Positions 1 to 8,541 of a stretch of 64,000 nt of DNA are shown in pieces. A model generated the notes under the pieces. It worked only from the letters and a program-made list of their open reading frames with translations. It did no database searches and was not told the origin of the DNA. A program made the position numbers and the translations under genes. Numbering within the stretch: the stretch's first letter is position 1; each line of letters begins with the position of its first letter. This DNA comes from SZUA-37 sp964472525 (GTDB lineage Bacteria > Pseudomonadota > Gammaproteobacteria > UBA6429 > Thiohalophilaceae): positions 1-64,000 of the forward strand of contig CAYYLL010000007.1 in the NCBI GenBank assembly GCA_964472525.1, in the 5' to 3' direction.

Positions 1-656
1 TTTGCAAATAGTAGCAGATCTTCAATCCCGTCTTGATTAAAATCACCACGAGCAATAAGCAAGACCTCTTGATATCCACTTCCATTAACCAAGGTATACT
101 TAGCCTGATACTCGCCTTTCTTTGACTCAAATTTTACCGCCTGCACCTGGGCCCAGCTCACAATCTTTTTATTTTGGACAATATCTTGCCATTCGGAACT
201 TGAGGTGATGAATGCCAAGTTTTTAGGTGCTTGTCGAGGGAAATTGGCATCCAACTTAAAGCCGGACAAGGCGCTGTATTGGGCTGGGCGAGCGTTAGCA
301 ATGGATTCAGTGGCTACACACATCGCAGACATTTCCGCGTAAGGGGAAACGTCACCGCCACGAATAGTTTGCAACTGAGCGATATCTGGCAGAATTTGAT
401 TACACCGATCTGCGGTGATCACCTGCTGCGTTTGTACATTGATAAGTTTAAATAGCCCATACCAAGGTTTATCTAATAAAGCCTGTATATTGCTTTGATC
501 ATGCACCAGAGTCTTTTTCGCCAATAGATCTGCCATTCTAAAGCCTGGAAACCATTTGACCGGGTAGCCTCCCCCCGCCATCGACAAGTTGCCCTTATAT
601 GTGCAGGCCACCATAAACACTATGCTTAATAATAAGATGCTGTTTTTAAGATTCAT
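1..656 (-). CDS. Exported (probable lipoprotein) with EF-hand-like repeat, 3' end outside window
   Basis: An open frame runs from an ATG at 656 off the left edge with no stop, so the gene is partial. The N-terminus is a hydrophobic signal sequence followed by V-A-C, a weak lipobox, so lipoprotein export is likely but not certain. Near the visible end is G-D-F-N-Q-D-G-I-E-D, a calcium-loop/FG-GAP-like D-x-[DN]-x-D-G pattern. A GGAG Shine-Dalgarno lies 9 nt before the ATG. It begins 21 nt after the GH24 muramidase gene, in the same direction, which makes it the natural candidate for the periplasmic immunity protein of that enzyme (inference). I do not recognise the family. Confidence 0.7.
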   Translation of the reverse strand, partial: MNLKNSILLLSIVFMVACTYKGNLSMAGGGYPVKWFPGFRMADLLAKKTLVHDQSNIQALLDKPWYGLFKLINVQTQQVITADRCNQILPDIAQLQTIRGGDVSPYAEMSAMCVATESIANARPAQYSALSGFKLDANFPRQAPKNLAFITSSSEWQDIVQNKKIVSWAQVQAVKFESKKGEYQAKYTLVNGSGYQEVLLIARGDFNQDGIEDLLLFA

Positions 657-677
657 TGGTCAATACTCCGTTTATGT

Positions 678-1295
678 TTATGGGGTAGCCTGTACACTTT
701 CCTTTGCACTGGATACCTGCTTGGCCTCTTTGGCCGCAGCCTCGAATAACGCTTTAACATAGTTATTGCGAGCCTCAGAAATTGGAGGTTTCCGATGTGA
801 CTGGTTTGCCGCCCCTGCCCAATTTTTTGCCTTTACCGCTTTATTTAACTTAGGATATTCTCCTTGTAAGTTCGGCATCCCCAAGTTAAAAATCATATCG
901 AATAAGGCCAGCTGTACCTCGGTTGGGTAGTTGTCGAAGTCAGGATAGATCCTTGTTAACTCTTGATAAAATTTGTTGATATGTTGATTGGTGAGTCTAT
1001 TCACCTCGGGAACCATCATAATTAATTTAGTATATTTTTTATAATAAGAAGCCAGTGCATTGGATTGTCGTTGTTTTTGAACCGCCTCATAATCGGTTTT
1101 AATCTGCGCCCTAGTCGCTCTCGCCCCCGTTTTTAACACGACTAAATTCAGTCTCTGCGCCGCTTTCAGGCTAGGGATTAGATGGCCCACGCCAATGGTT
1201 ATGTTTCCATCTATGTCGAGGTACATATGAGCGATATTATCTTCATATTTTTCGAGTTTAGTGCGAAGAATCGATTTTTCGGTACCGGTCAGCAT
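678..1295 (-). CDS. GH24 (T4-type) muramidase, probable T6SS peptidoglycan-cleaving effector
   Basis: A 205-residue protein with the phage-lysozyme active site near the N-terminus: E18, D27 and T33 have exactly the spacing of T4 lysozyme E11/D20/T26, followed by T-I-G-V-G-H. A second family block, F-D-M-I-F-N-L-G, lies past the middle. There is no signal peptide or transmembrane segment, so it does not leave by Sec. It starts 74 nt after hcp and is followed 21 nt later by an exported protein. In known systems small muramidases encoded beside Hcp are carried by the type VI machine into neighbouring cells. Alternatives are a prophage endolysin, but no holin, spanin or phage structural gene is seen here. 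Confidence 0.85.
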   Translation of the reverse strand: MLTGTEKSILRTKLEKYEDNIAHMYLDIDGNITIGVGHLIPSLKAAQRLNLVVLKTGARATRAQIKTDYEAVQKQRQSNALASYYKKYTKLIMMVPEVNRLTNQHINKFYQELTRIYPDFDNYPTEVQLALFDMIFNLGMPNLQGEYPKLNKAVKAKNWAGAANQSHRKPPISEARNNYVKALFEAAAKEAKQVSSAKESVQATP

Positions 1296-1369
1296 CTTGA
1301 TTTATCCATTTAATTGATTAATTGGTAGAAAAAACAAACACATTATTCGCTATTCAGTCCTGTAGCCGA

Positions 1370-1849
1370 TTACAGGGGTTTAGCTTTGGTCAAGTCGTAT
1401 CCCACACGCTGCGGCACGCCAGACTTATTGCTGGAATCATAGTCTTTATAGCTCACCAAAATACTGGAGAAACTCAAGTGAATGGTTTCTTCTGTCACCC
1501 GGGTACTAGCAACAAACTCATAACGGCTGACCAAACAATTTTCCAGGGTGTAGTTCATAAATTCCACCAGTTTGTTATTGCCGGTGCGCACAAACTTAAT
1601 CACCACCTTTTTACCAGAAGAGCCGCTGACCGACTCTTTAAAAAGGCTGCTGGCGGAACTGTCGATGGTTTTGGTTAAACTGATTTCACTTAATAAGGGG
1701 CGGCTGAACTCACGGTTGCTGAGGTTACCCGGCTCCATCGAAATACCCCGGAGGATGCCAAAGTCTACCGTCTGCACAGCAATATGGTCTTGATATCCGT
1801 CTGCGGTGACATTGCCTTTAATGCCTTGATAGTCGATATAAATTGCCAT
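1370..1849 (-). CDS. hcp: Hcp family type VI secretion tube protein
   Basis: The sequence begins M-A-I-Y-I-D-Y-Q-G-I-K-G and ends G-Y-D-L-T-K-A-K, with the Hcp1-family core N-R-E-F-S-x-P, L-S-E-I-S-L-T-K and K-V-V-I-K-F-V. The open frame extends upstream to 1882, but the ATG at 1849 matches the family start and has an AAAGGAC ribosome site 6-9 nt upstream. The length, 159 residues, is standard. Hcp forms stacked hexameric rings that are the inner tube of the T6SS and can hold small effectors in the lumen. No core T6SS genes (tss) are in the window, so this is an orphan hcp-cargo locus or the end of a cluster to the left. Confidence 0.92.
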   Translation of the reverse strand: MAIYIDYQGIKGNVTADGYQDHIAVQTVDFGILRGISMEPGNLSNREFSRPLLSEISLTKTIDSSASSLFKESVSGSSGKKVVIKFVRTGNNKLVEFMNYTLENCLVSRYEFVASTRVTEETIHLSFSSILVSYKDYDSSNKSGVPQRVGYDLTKAKPL

Positions 1850-2216
1850 TATGTTAGTCCTTTTTCTGGCTTTTAAATACATGTGCCTGGCACAAAAGAG
1901 TTTTGATTTGTTAATGTTTGTAACATCAAATTAACCAGATACGCTGCTTTTTTCAATACCTAAACACCAAATTCAACCATCACTTACAAAAACCATAACA
2001 ATTAATTCCACTTTTGTGATAAAGATCACAATAGCCATTCGCCATTGCTCAACTAACCAAACACTCGTCTTGAATATAGAGAGTTTAGCGCAAGACTAGC
2101 AGGATTCACCAGAACTGAAAAACGTCTGTTTTCTCACAATAACCGAGAATCTTGAATTTTGAGGAGCTGTTGATCTTTCAGATATCAGGCTGATTGTAAG
2201 AAAATCCCGCCAAAAA
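1850..2216. other. Intergenic region upstream of hcp
   Basis: No gene is visible in these 367 bases. The part next to hcp is AT-rich and must hold the hcp promoter. I see no convincing -35/-10 pair, sigma54 site or RNA gene. Confidence 0.5.
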
Positions 2217-2240
2217 AAATCCCGCTAAAAAGCGGGATTT
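2217..2240 (-). terminator. Rho-independent terminator after the PEP-CTERM gene
   Basis: A perfect inverted repeat AAATCCCGCT / AGCGGGATTT with a 4-nt loop. Read on the minus strand it is followed by a run of T. It lies 20 nt past the stop of the gene ending at 2261. Confidence 0.85.
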
Positions 2241-2260
2241 CACCAAGTTAAGCTCTTAAC

Positions 2261-2944
2261 TTAACTTTTTCGTCTAGCCAAACCAAAACCAAGCAAGCCC
2301 AACAGACCGGCTAAGAATAAGTAAAAAGACGATGACTCTGGTACGCTCGTTGTGCAACTGCTGTCCTGATTGATTGAGAAATTACCAAAGCCCCAAAGTA
2401 ACGGGTCAATCGTAACCGAAGCAAGTGAAGTACAACTCCCCTGGCTGGATTTATCAACGTAAACTCCAAAACCCGGTGTATTGGCCTTGTTAACAGCAAA
2501 CCAGCTTTTGCTGATGCCTGACCCGGTAAACTCCTCTGCGGAAAGCCATGCATTAACACCACCAACTGGCAAGTCGGCACCCACATTAAAAGAAAATGCA
2601 CGTGTATTTTCTGGCAACATAATCGTAACTAAATGCAGGGAGGTAGTAAAAATATCATAATCATTGGCTTCGCCATTTTGCCACCAACTTGTATTATTAC
2701 TGGCCAGTCGACGTCCCATAGTGACAGAGGCTCCATATCGGTCGATAAAACTTAGCGTGCCACTAATGGGGGAACCAATACTAGTCGTGGTTCCACCTAC
2801 ACCGTTAGTAATGTCAAAATCAGTCATCGCAAAACCGCCAAGGGTTGTTGGCGTTGCCGTACCGGAAGCATATTGTTCCAGAGTAGCCGCTTGCGCACCG
2901 GACACGAGACCTAATAATAAAAGACCTGCTGGTAGAATTTTCAT
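2261..2944 (-). CDS. PEP-CTERM sorting domain protein
   Basis: A 227-residue exported protein with an N-terminal signal peptide ending in A-Q-A and a C-terminal tripartite anchor: V-P-E-S, a hydrophobic helix with repeated L-x-G-L-L-G-x-G, then A-R-R-K. This is the recognition tail of the exosortase/PEP-CTERM system, which sorts proteins to the outer surface alongside exopolysaccharide. The body is rich in T, S and G and matches no enzyme I recognise. The frame is open to a GTG at 2953, but that GTG lies inside the AAAGGTG ribosome site of the ATG at 2944, so the ATG is chosen. No exosortase gene is in the window. Confidence 0.85.
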   Translation of the reverse strand: MKILPAGLLLLGLVSGAQAATLEQYASGTATPTTLGGFAMTDFDITNGVGGTTTSIGSPISGTLSFIDRYGASVTMGRRLASNNTSWWQNGEANDYDIFTTSLHLVTIMLPENTRAFSFNVGADLPVGGVNAWLSAEEFTGSGISKSWFAVNKANTPGFGVYVDKSSQGSCTSLASVTIDPLLWGFGNFSINQDSSCTTSVPESSSFYLFLAGLLGLLGFGLARRKS

Positions 2945-3053
2945 TTTTATCACCTTTAATTCTTAGAAATACTTATATTAAAGTGAATATTACACCCTTT
3001 TCCTTCAATGCCACATCACACAAACGGGTTAACAATTGGCCAACCATTAATAG

Positions 3054-3069
3054 AATGGGTTAACCCATT
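3054..3069. promoter_or_regulatory. 16-bp perfect palindrome, candidate operator
   Basis: AATGGGTTAACCCATT is perfectly self-complementary. A partial copy, GGGTTAAC, lies about 30 bp to the left. It sits about 110 bp upstream of the PEP-CTERM start and about 95 bp beyond the 3' end of the MazG-type gene, where a dimeric regulator could act. The regulator is unknown. Confidence 0.4.
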
Positions 3070-3163
3070 TTTTATCGGAAAAATCATATTGTTATAAAAT
3101 TAAAGTCCGAGTCGCTAAATTAAGGAAGAACAATACCTCTAATTTGGGCTGCGGCATGGCTTT

Positions 3164-3511
3164 TTATTCATATTCTGTGTACTTAGCAGCACTTCCCTGA
3201 CATTGTTCCACTGGGTATTTTGCTGCATTGCGCTTAATTTTTTCTTCCACTACGGCATCGAGATCCACCCCGAGTCGGTCGGCTAACCGTACTAAATAAA
3301 TAAACACATCAGCCACTTCATATTGCACCTCATCAAACGCTTTTGCACTCAAATTTTCACTTTGTTCTTCGGTAAGCCATTGGAAATGCTCCATTAATTC
3401 AGCAACTTCCACATTCATAGCCATCACTAAATTTTTGGGAGCATGGAAGCCTTGCCAGTCCCGTTCTTCGGCAAAATTGTGAAGCTGTTTCTTGAGTGCA
3501 TTTAAATCCAT
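3164..3511 (-). CDS. MazG-like nucleotide pyrophosphohydrolase (dCTPase/RS21-C6 type)
   Basis: The 115-residue protein carries the all-alpha NTP pyrophosphatase metal-binding motifs E-V-A-E-L-M-E-H-F-Q-W and E-V-A-D-V-F-I-Y, arranged as in the RS21-C6/DCTPP1 branch of MazG-like enzymes. These hydrolyse non-canonical or excess dNTPs to dNMP and pyrophosphate. The frame continues upstream to 3568, but the ATG at 3511 has an AAGGAC site and matches the family start. It appears monocistronic. Confidence 0.85.
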   Translation of the reverse strand: MDLNALKKQLHNFAEERDWQGFHAPKNLVMAMNVEVAELMEHFQWLTEEQSENLSAKAFDEVQYEVADVFIYLVRLADRLGVDLDAVVEEKIKRNAAKYPVEQCQGSAAKYTEYE

Positions 3512-3631
3512 AGCGTTATTGTCCTTAAAATATACATAACAAACAAGGCTTGTGCTCATTACGCGCAATGACCGATCTATTAGAAACGACTGACTCTAAA
3601 ATAATATCGATTCTTACGCTGTTAAAATCAA

Positions 3632-3653
3632 AGAAAGCCCGAAACGGGCTTTC
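3632..3653 (-). terminator. Terminator after the 72-residue gene
   Basis: AGAAAGCCC / GGGCTTTCT with a GAAA-C loop, 24 nt past the stop at 3677. T-rich sequence follows on both strands, so it may be bidirectional. Confidence 0.75.
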
Positions 3654-3676
3654 TATTTTTGTGCGATGATGGAAAT

Positions 3677-3895
3677 TTAACGTAAAACAATATTACGGCT
3701 AACATCACTAATGCGTTTGTTAAGATCAAGTGTTAACCACTCGTTAAACGCTAACATCTGCGTCGTTCCATCGAGATATTCAATGATAATACGTTCAACT
3801 TTTTCTTCAAAATATGAAAGCATTTTCACTTTAATGAGTTTGCCTGTACTTTTTACATACCATTCACCAACAACCGGTGTGTACGAAGTAAACAT
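3677..3895 (-). CDS. Small conserved protein, possibly DUF6763
   Basis: A 72-residue soluble protein with a GGGGAG ribosome site 6 nt before the ATG and a clear terminator downstream, so it is a real single-gene unit. The pattern (V-V-G-E-W-Y near the start, then E-Y-L-D-G-T-T followed by L-A-F-N-E-W) resembles the small DUF6763 family as I remember it. The function of that family is unknown and the match is from memory only. Confidence 0.6.
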   Translation of the reverse strand: MFTSYTPVVGEWYVKSTGKLIKVKMLSYFEEKVERIIIEYLDGTTQMLAFNEWLTLDLNKRISDVSRNIVLR

Positions 3896-4061
3896 AAAAT
3901 TCTCCCCTGCACTGCGTGAAATTTTTGGCTTTTTTAATTTCTTGGTTCAGTAACAGGAGTCTATTTTAACAAATACTTTTAGCTTGCGGCATATTGACAA
4001 GCTAAAATTTTGCAGGATGCGAGCATATAATCATTTGATTAAATATTGCGAATACAGAGAC

Positions 4062-4089
4062 TTAGATGTGAGCGAACACTCACATCTAA
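4062..4089 (-). terminator. Hairpin downstream of ilvD, candidate terminator
   Basis: TTAGATGTGAG / CTCACATCTAA is a perfect 11-bp stem with a 6-nt loop, 41 nt past the ilvD stop. The T-run is poor on the minus strand, so termination efficiency is uncertain. A second hairpin (TTTTAGCTTG / CAAGCTAAAA) lies at 3977-4007. Confidence 0.5.
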
Positions 4090-4129
4090 AAATTAAGTTG
4101 TGATAAAAATAATTAACACGTCACTAAGC

Positions 4130-5827
4130 TTATTCGTCTGTCACACAACCTTCAGAAGCATTTTTTACCAACTTGATATATTTAAACAAGGTGCCACGAG
4201 TTGTTTTATACGCTGGCATACTCCATTGGCTGCGGCGTGCGGCCATTTCGGCTTCATCAACATCCACATTCAGCACTAATTTATCGGCATCAACGGTAAT
4301 CACATCGCCATTTTTGATTAATGCAATGGGCCCACCTTCCTGTGCTTCTGGCACGACATGACCAATAATAAAGCCGTGCGAACCACCGGAAAAACGGCCA
4401 TCGGTTATCATTGCCACATCACTGCCTAAACCAGCACCCATAATGGCCGAGGTCGGGGTGAGCATTTCCGGCATACCGGGCCCCCCTTTGGGGCCTTCGT
4501 AACGGATCACAATCACATCACCTTTTACAATATTGCCGTCTTCCAGTGCTTTGAGCATATCTTCTTCTGCATCGTACACTTTGGCCGGGCCGTTAAAGGT
4601 TAAGCCTTCTTTGCCGGTAATTTTTGCAACCGAACCACCGGGGGCAAGGTTACCACGCAAAATACGAATATGGCCCGACTCTTTAATCGGTTTTTCCAAA
4701 GACATAATGATCTTCTGGCCACCTTTTAAACTGGGTAAATTTTTTAAGTTTTCGGTAATCGTTCGACCGGTCACCGTCATACAATCACCTATCAATAAGC
4801 CTTTATCCAATAAATATTTCATGACCGCCGGGATCCCACCGATATCCTGTAAATCTTCCATTACATATTTGCCACTGGGTTTTAAGTCGGCAATAAACGG
4901 AATACGGTCACTGACCGCCTGAACGTCATCAATCGTCAGTTCAACATCCACCGCTTTCGCCATAGCAATAAGATGTAATACCGCATTGGTTGAACCACCT
5001 AAGGCCATGACGATGACTAGCGCATTTTCAAATGCGTCACGCGTCATAATGTCGCGAGGACAAATATTTTTAGCTAATAAATTTTTGATTGCTGCGCCCG
5101 CGTTTAAACATTCCTGTAACTTGCCGGGATCTTCAGCTGGCGTAGACGAACTATATGGCAGGCTCATGCCCATCGCTTCAATCGCCGAAGCCATGGTATT
5201 AGCGGTATACATTCCCCCACAGGCACCGGCACCCGGGCAACTATGGCGCACAATACTTTGACGTTCTTCATCGCTAATCCGTCCGGCAATATATTCACCG
5301 TAACTCTGGAAGGCCGACACAATATCGAGTGTTTTTTCGTGATAATGCCCGGCACGAATCGTTCCGCCATAAACCATCAACGAAGGACGATTCAACCGCC
5401 CCATGGCAATCAATACCCCCGGCATATTCTTATCACAACCGGGAATAGAAATATTGGCATCATACCACTGTGCGTTCATTACCGTTTCCACTGAGTCCGC
5501 AATCAAATCACGAGACTGTAACGAATAGCTCATGCCATCGGTGCCCATCGAAATACCGTCACTGACACCAATGGTATTAAAACGCATTCCCACCAAACCG
5601 GCTGCCTCCACGCCCTCTTTAACTTTGGTCGCCAAATCATTTAAGTGCATATTGCAGCTATTGCCGTCATACCAAACGCTGGAAATACCCACTTCGGCCT
5701 TATTCATATCCTCTTCAGTTAACCCCGTTCCGTACAGCATGGCTTGCGACGCACCTTGCGATTTTTGTTGGGTTATTTTGGCACTGATTTTATTGAGTTG
5801 TGGGGCTGATTTTTTGGGGGCCGACAT
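4130..5827 (-). CDS. ilvD: Dihydroxy-acid dehydratase
   Basis: The enzyme dehydrates 2,3-dihydroxy-3-methylbutanoate (and the methylpentanoate) to the 2-keto acids in valine and isoleucine biosynthesis, using an iron-sulfur cluster and Mg2+. All three cluster cysteines are in their family motifs: G-N-S-C-N-M-H (C58), P-G-C-D-K-N-M-P-G and G-A-C-G-G-M-Y-T-A-N-T-M. The signature S-D-G-I-S-M-G-T-D-G-M-x-Y-S-L is present. The length of 565 residues is normal. An AAGGAAA site precedes the ATG. No other ilv genes adjoin it, so branched-chain synthesis genes are dispersed. Confidence 0.97.
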   Translation of the reverse strand: MSAPKKSAPQLNKISAKITQQKSQGASQAMLYGTGLTEEDMNKAEVGISSVWYDGNSCNMHLNDLATKVKEGVEAAGLVGMRFNTIGVSDGISMGTDGMSYSLQSRDLIADSVETVMNAQWYDANISIPGCDKNMPGVLIAMGRLNRPSLMVYGGTIRAGHYHEKTLDIVSAFQSYGEYIAGRISDEERQSIVRHSCPGAGACGGMYTANTMASAIEAMGMSLPYSSSTPAEDPGKLQECLNAGAAIKNLLAKNICPRDIMTRDAFENALVIVMALGGSTNAVLHLIAMAKAVDVELTIDDVQAVSDRIPFIADLKPSGKYVMEDLQDIGGIPAVMKYLLDKGLLIGDCMTVTGRTITENLKNLPSLKGGQKIIMSLEKPIKESGHIRILRGNLAPGGSVAKITGKEGLTFNGPAKVYDAEEDMLKALEDGNIVKGDVIVIRYEGPKGGPGMPEMLTPTSAIMGAGLGSDVAMITDGRFSGGSHGFIIGHVVPEAQEGGPIALIKNGDVITVDADKLVLNVDVDEAEMAARRSQWSMPAYKTTRGTLFKYIKLVKNASEGCVTDE

Positions 5828-5944
5828 AGTGTGGGTTTCCTTAAAGTCTCATACAATATTTTCAAAGGACAAAGTATAAACATTTTGCCCTTTTGCTTCA
5901 CTACTTCATTTAATGAATCTACCATCAGTTTGTTTTATCCAGTC

Positions 5945-6964
5945 TTAAAATAATTTTGCGAATCCCGTTAACAGTGCAACTGAAGTCAGTAAAATAAAAT
6001 AAAATCGGAAATATTCCCTGTTGGCAATTCGCTGCCAGCCAAATATTAGCAGCAGCCCAGTAAACAACATGCCGAAACCAAACAAGCAAAGTAATAAATT
6101 CTCTGCAATACCTAACTTTAAAGTGATGGCGTAGCCAATAAAAACAGCAATTGAGGACAATCCCATATAAACAAACAAGTGGCCATAAATAATGCGCTGC
6201 CCTGCACCCAGTTTTTTCCCCAAAGTATGGCTTTCCATCAAGTCAAAATATAACCACCACAAAGTGGCTATAAGTATAAAACCAACAACAGCCGCAGCCA
6301 CTGTAGAGGTTGACCAAACTGCCTCCGTTAAATTCGTGGCCAACATGATAACGGACTCACCCAACAGGATAATGGTGAGTAAGCCATAACGCTCTGGAAG
6401 GTGATGCGACTTAACGGGTATTGCTTTAAGGGCACGTCTGCTCAATAGTGGTGTAATGATTTCGATACCAATACCAAGATAAAGCACCAGATAACGGTAT
6501 GGGGGCTCAAATAATAATGAAAATGATGCAACCGTGAGGCCCGTCAAAAAACCGAAGCACAGCCGTTTGGCAATAGGCGTAGCAGCCGAATTTTTTCTTG
6601 CTGCATTCCAGTACATCACCACCAAAATCAGCCTGATTACCACATAAAATAGCAAATAGCCGTGATAATACGAATCAAAATCAGTATTTATAAATGACGT
6701 CCAGAAGACAACGGCCAACATAGTGAATAAAGTCAATATTCGCTGCGTGGTATCTTCAGTGTCAAAGCGGGTGGCAAATAAAGTGTAGCCGGTCCATGTC
6801 CACCAGATTGGAACCATCACCAGAATAAAGGTGGCATATTGGCCTGCCCCAATATGCCCCCCATGCGCCAAAATATGCGTTGCCTTTGATACAGCGTAGA
6901 CAAAGATCAGATCAAATAACAGCTCCAGCCAGTTTGCTTTTTTTATTATTTCATTGGTCATCAT
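5945..6964 (-). CDS. LtrA family (low temperature requirement A) membrane protein
   Basis: A 339-residue protein with about nine or ten hydrophobic helices. It starts with W-L-E-L-L-F-D-L-I-F-V-Y-A-V and has H-L-P-E-R-Y-G-L-L-T-I-I-L-L-G-E-S-V in the middle, the two hallmark blocks of the LtrA family. The biochemical role of the family is not established. It begins 8 nt after the stop of the CDGSH gene, so the two are co-transcribed. Two ATG codons are adjacent at the start and I cannot choose between them. Confidence 0.88.
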   Translation of the reverse strand: MMTNEIIKKANWLELLFDLIFVYAVSKATHILAHGGHIGAGQYATFILVMVPIWWTWTGYTLFATRFDTEDTTQRILTLFTMLAVVFWTSFINTDFDSYYHGYLLFYVVIRLILVVMYWNAARKNSAATPIAKRLCFGFLTGLTVASFSLLFEPPYRYLVLYLGIGIEIITPLLSRRALKAIPVKSHHLPERYGLLTIILLGESVIMLATNLTEAVWSTSTVAAAVVGFILIATLWWLYFDLMESHTLGKKLGAGQRIIYGHLFVYMGLSSIAVFIGYAITLKLGIAENLLLCLFGFGMLFTGLLLIFGWQRIANREYFRFYFILLTSVALLTGFAKLF

Positions 6965-6972
6965 TTAGAACA

Positions 6973-7608
6973 TTAAGACTCTGTGGTAAAACCAATCTTG
7001 CTGTGGGTTCCATCACAATAAGGTTTGTTCTTCGAATGGCCACATCGACACAAATGAACTTGCTGCACCCGGTTCACCGTATGGCCTGTGCCTGCGCAGA
7101 TTTCCAGATTACCATCAAGTTGTACCGGCCCGTCTTTAAGCAGCTTTATAACGACAAGCCCTGTTTGGCTCTCTGGAACCGGCGAGTCTACAACGCTAAC
7201 TTCACCTGTGGCCATAAACCCAATATCAACATGGGAGCCATCGCAGTAGGGTTTGTTTTTTGAAGCACCGCAACGGCACAGGGTCATTTTTTGCGACGCA
7301 CACGCTTCATCACCCAACTGAATGTCGGCATTCAGTGCATAAGGCCCATTTTCACGAATATAAAGTGTATTTACCAACGGTTTACGTTGTGTCTGGCCCG
7401 TTTCCTCATAACGAATGGCCCCTGAGGGACAGTTATCTGCAATCGCCCGTAACTCACCAGAGCTGGCATTTTCAGGATGAATCCACTCTCCTTTCACGTC
7501 AGGTACAAATACATCGGGTCGATTCAGCACACAATTACGTGAATGAATACATTTCTCACCATCAAAAAAGAGATTACCGTCTTTTGCTTTATGTATTTCT
7601 ATACTCAT
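6973..7608 (-). CDS. CDGSH iron-sulfur protein with N-terminal mono-cluster ferredoxin domain
   Basis: Three iron-sulfur modules are visible. Residues 1-70 are a Fer4_19-like divergent ferredoxin domain (C20, C26, C60 in N-C-P-S-G-A-I). Two CDGSH [2Fe-2S] sites follow: C111/C113/C122/H126 and C187/C189/C198/H202, each in the context C-R-C-G-x-S-K-N-K-P-Y-C-D-G. CDGSH proteins are small redox or cluster-transfer proteins. The gene precedes ltrA by 8 nt and follows the pirin gene, separated by a hairpin, under a divergent LysR regulator. Confidence 0.93.
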   Translation of the reverse strand: MSIEIHKAKDGNLFFDGEKCIHSRNCVLNRPDVFVPDVKGEWIHPENASSGELRAIADNCPSGAIRYEETGQTQRKPLVNTLYIRENGPYALNADIQLGDEACASQKMTLCRCGASKNKPYCDGSHVDIGFMATGEVSVVDSPVPESQTGLVVIKLLKDGPVQLDGNLEICAGTGHTVNRVQQVHLCRCGHSKNKPYCDGTHSKIGFTTES

Positions 7609-7645
7609 TATTTTATCTCCTTATCTTTATTCTTGCTCGCTTATA

Positions 7646-7672
7646 AAACCCGTAAAGTATTCTTACGGGTTT
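7646..7672 (-). terminator. Hairpin between pirin and CDGSH genes
   Basis: AAACCCGTAA / TTACGGGTTT with a 7-nt loop, followed on the minus strand by TTTTAT. Probably a partial terminator for the pirin gene. The stop region of that gene (7687-7710) also carries a short direct repeat of ATCCAGCTCA. Confidence 0.6.
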
Positions 7673-7707
7673 ATCTCTGGGCCAGGATCAATCCAGCTCA
7701 ATCCAGC

Positions 7708-8448
7708 TCAATCCATTTCGGGCATTTCAATAATAATAAAATGCGCATGCTCGTCGGTGGCAGAAAACACCAGTTCCACAGGCCCTACAACTTCTAATGA
7801 ATCACGCTCATTCAATGTGACCTGATCTTTAATATCAACACGTCCTTCAAAGTTATTGATATAAGCCTGACGTCCCGCTTGCAGAGTGTAACTAACCTGC
7901 GCCTGTTTTTCCGTCAGTTCGGACACAAACATGTTTACATCCTGATTGAGATGTAACGCTACCTGTTCCTGATTGGACGGATTACCAACAATCTGCAATA
8001 GCTTGTTACGCCGTTCATCAGGCTCAAATTTGTGATTCTCATAACGTACCGGCAAACCATTTTTTGGTGGAAGAATCCAGATTTGCAGAAAACGTGTCCA
8101 CTCATCCTGCTGATTCAACTCCGAATGCCAAACACCGGCACCGGCTGTCACCGTTTGCACATGGCCACGCTCCAGAGTGTCTTCCACACCGGTTGCACTG
8201 TCCCAATGGGTCAATTTGCCTTTAACCACGTAACTGACAATTTCCATTTCCTGATGAGGATGCTTGCCAAAACCTTCACGTGGCTTAACATCATCATCAT
8301 TGAGCACACGCAGCACACCAAAACGCACATTGTCTGGATTATGGTAATTGGCAAATGAAAAATGAAAATACGTGTTTGCCGGATGAAGCCTGCTTGCGGG
8401 CAGATAATGCAGCTCCTCAGAGCTAATTTTTCGATAGTGCTGTTGCAT
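7708..8448 (-). CDS. Pirin family protein (YhhW/quercetinase-like bicupin)
   Basis: The N-terminal cupin has the pirin metal ligands H63 and H65 (G-K-H-P-H-Q-E-M-E-I-V-S-Y) and H108/E110 (G-V-W-H-S-E). Its 246 residues match the short bacterial pirins such as YhhW, some of which oxidise flavonols or act as redox-sensitive regulators. It is divergent from a LysR gene with 93 bp between them, the usual arrangement for pirin genes controlled by their neighbour. Confidence 0.93.
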   Translation of the reverse strand: MQQHYRKISSEELHYLPASRLHPANTYFHFSFANYHNPDNVRFGVLRVLNDDDVKPREGFGKHPHQEMEIVSYVVKGKLTHWDSATGVEDTLERGHVQTVTAGAGVWHSELNQQDEWTRFLQIWILPPKNGLPVRYENHKFEPDERRNKLLQIVGNPSNQEQVALHLNQDVNMFVSELTEKQAQVSYTLQAGRQAYINNFEGRVDIKDQVTLNERDSLEVVGPVELVFSATDEHAHFIIIEMPEMD

Positions 8449-8541
8449 AACTTACCCCTAGGTTGATTTAATGGAGTGTATATGATAATTGTTTAACCTG
8501 AGGTAATAAATATGGCTTTATGCAAATGATAGTTACGATAA

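Noticed and set aside
678..1295. Prophage endolysin
   Set aside because: No holin, spanin, capsid or tail gene is present, while hcp is directly upstream; the T6SS reading is preferred but not proved.
2664..2966. Plus-strand open frame opposite the PEP-CTERM gene
   Set aside because: It is a shadow of a well-supported minus-strand gene and has no motif.
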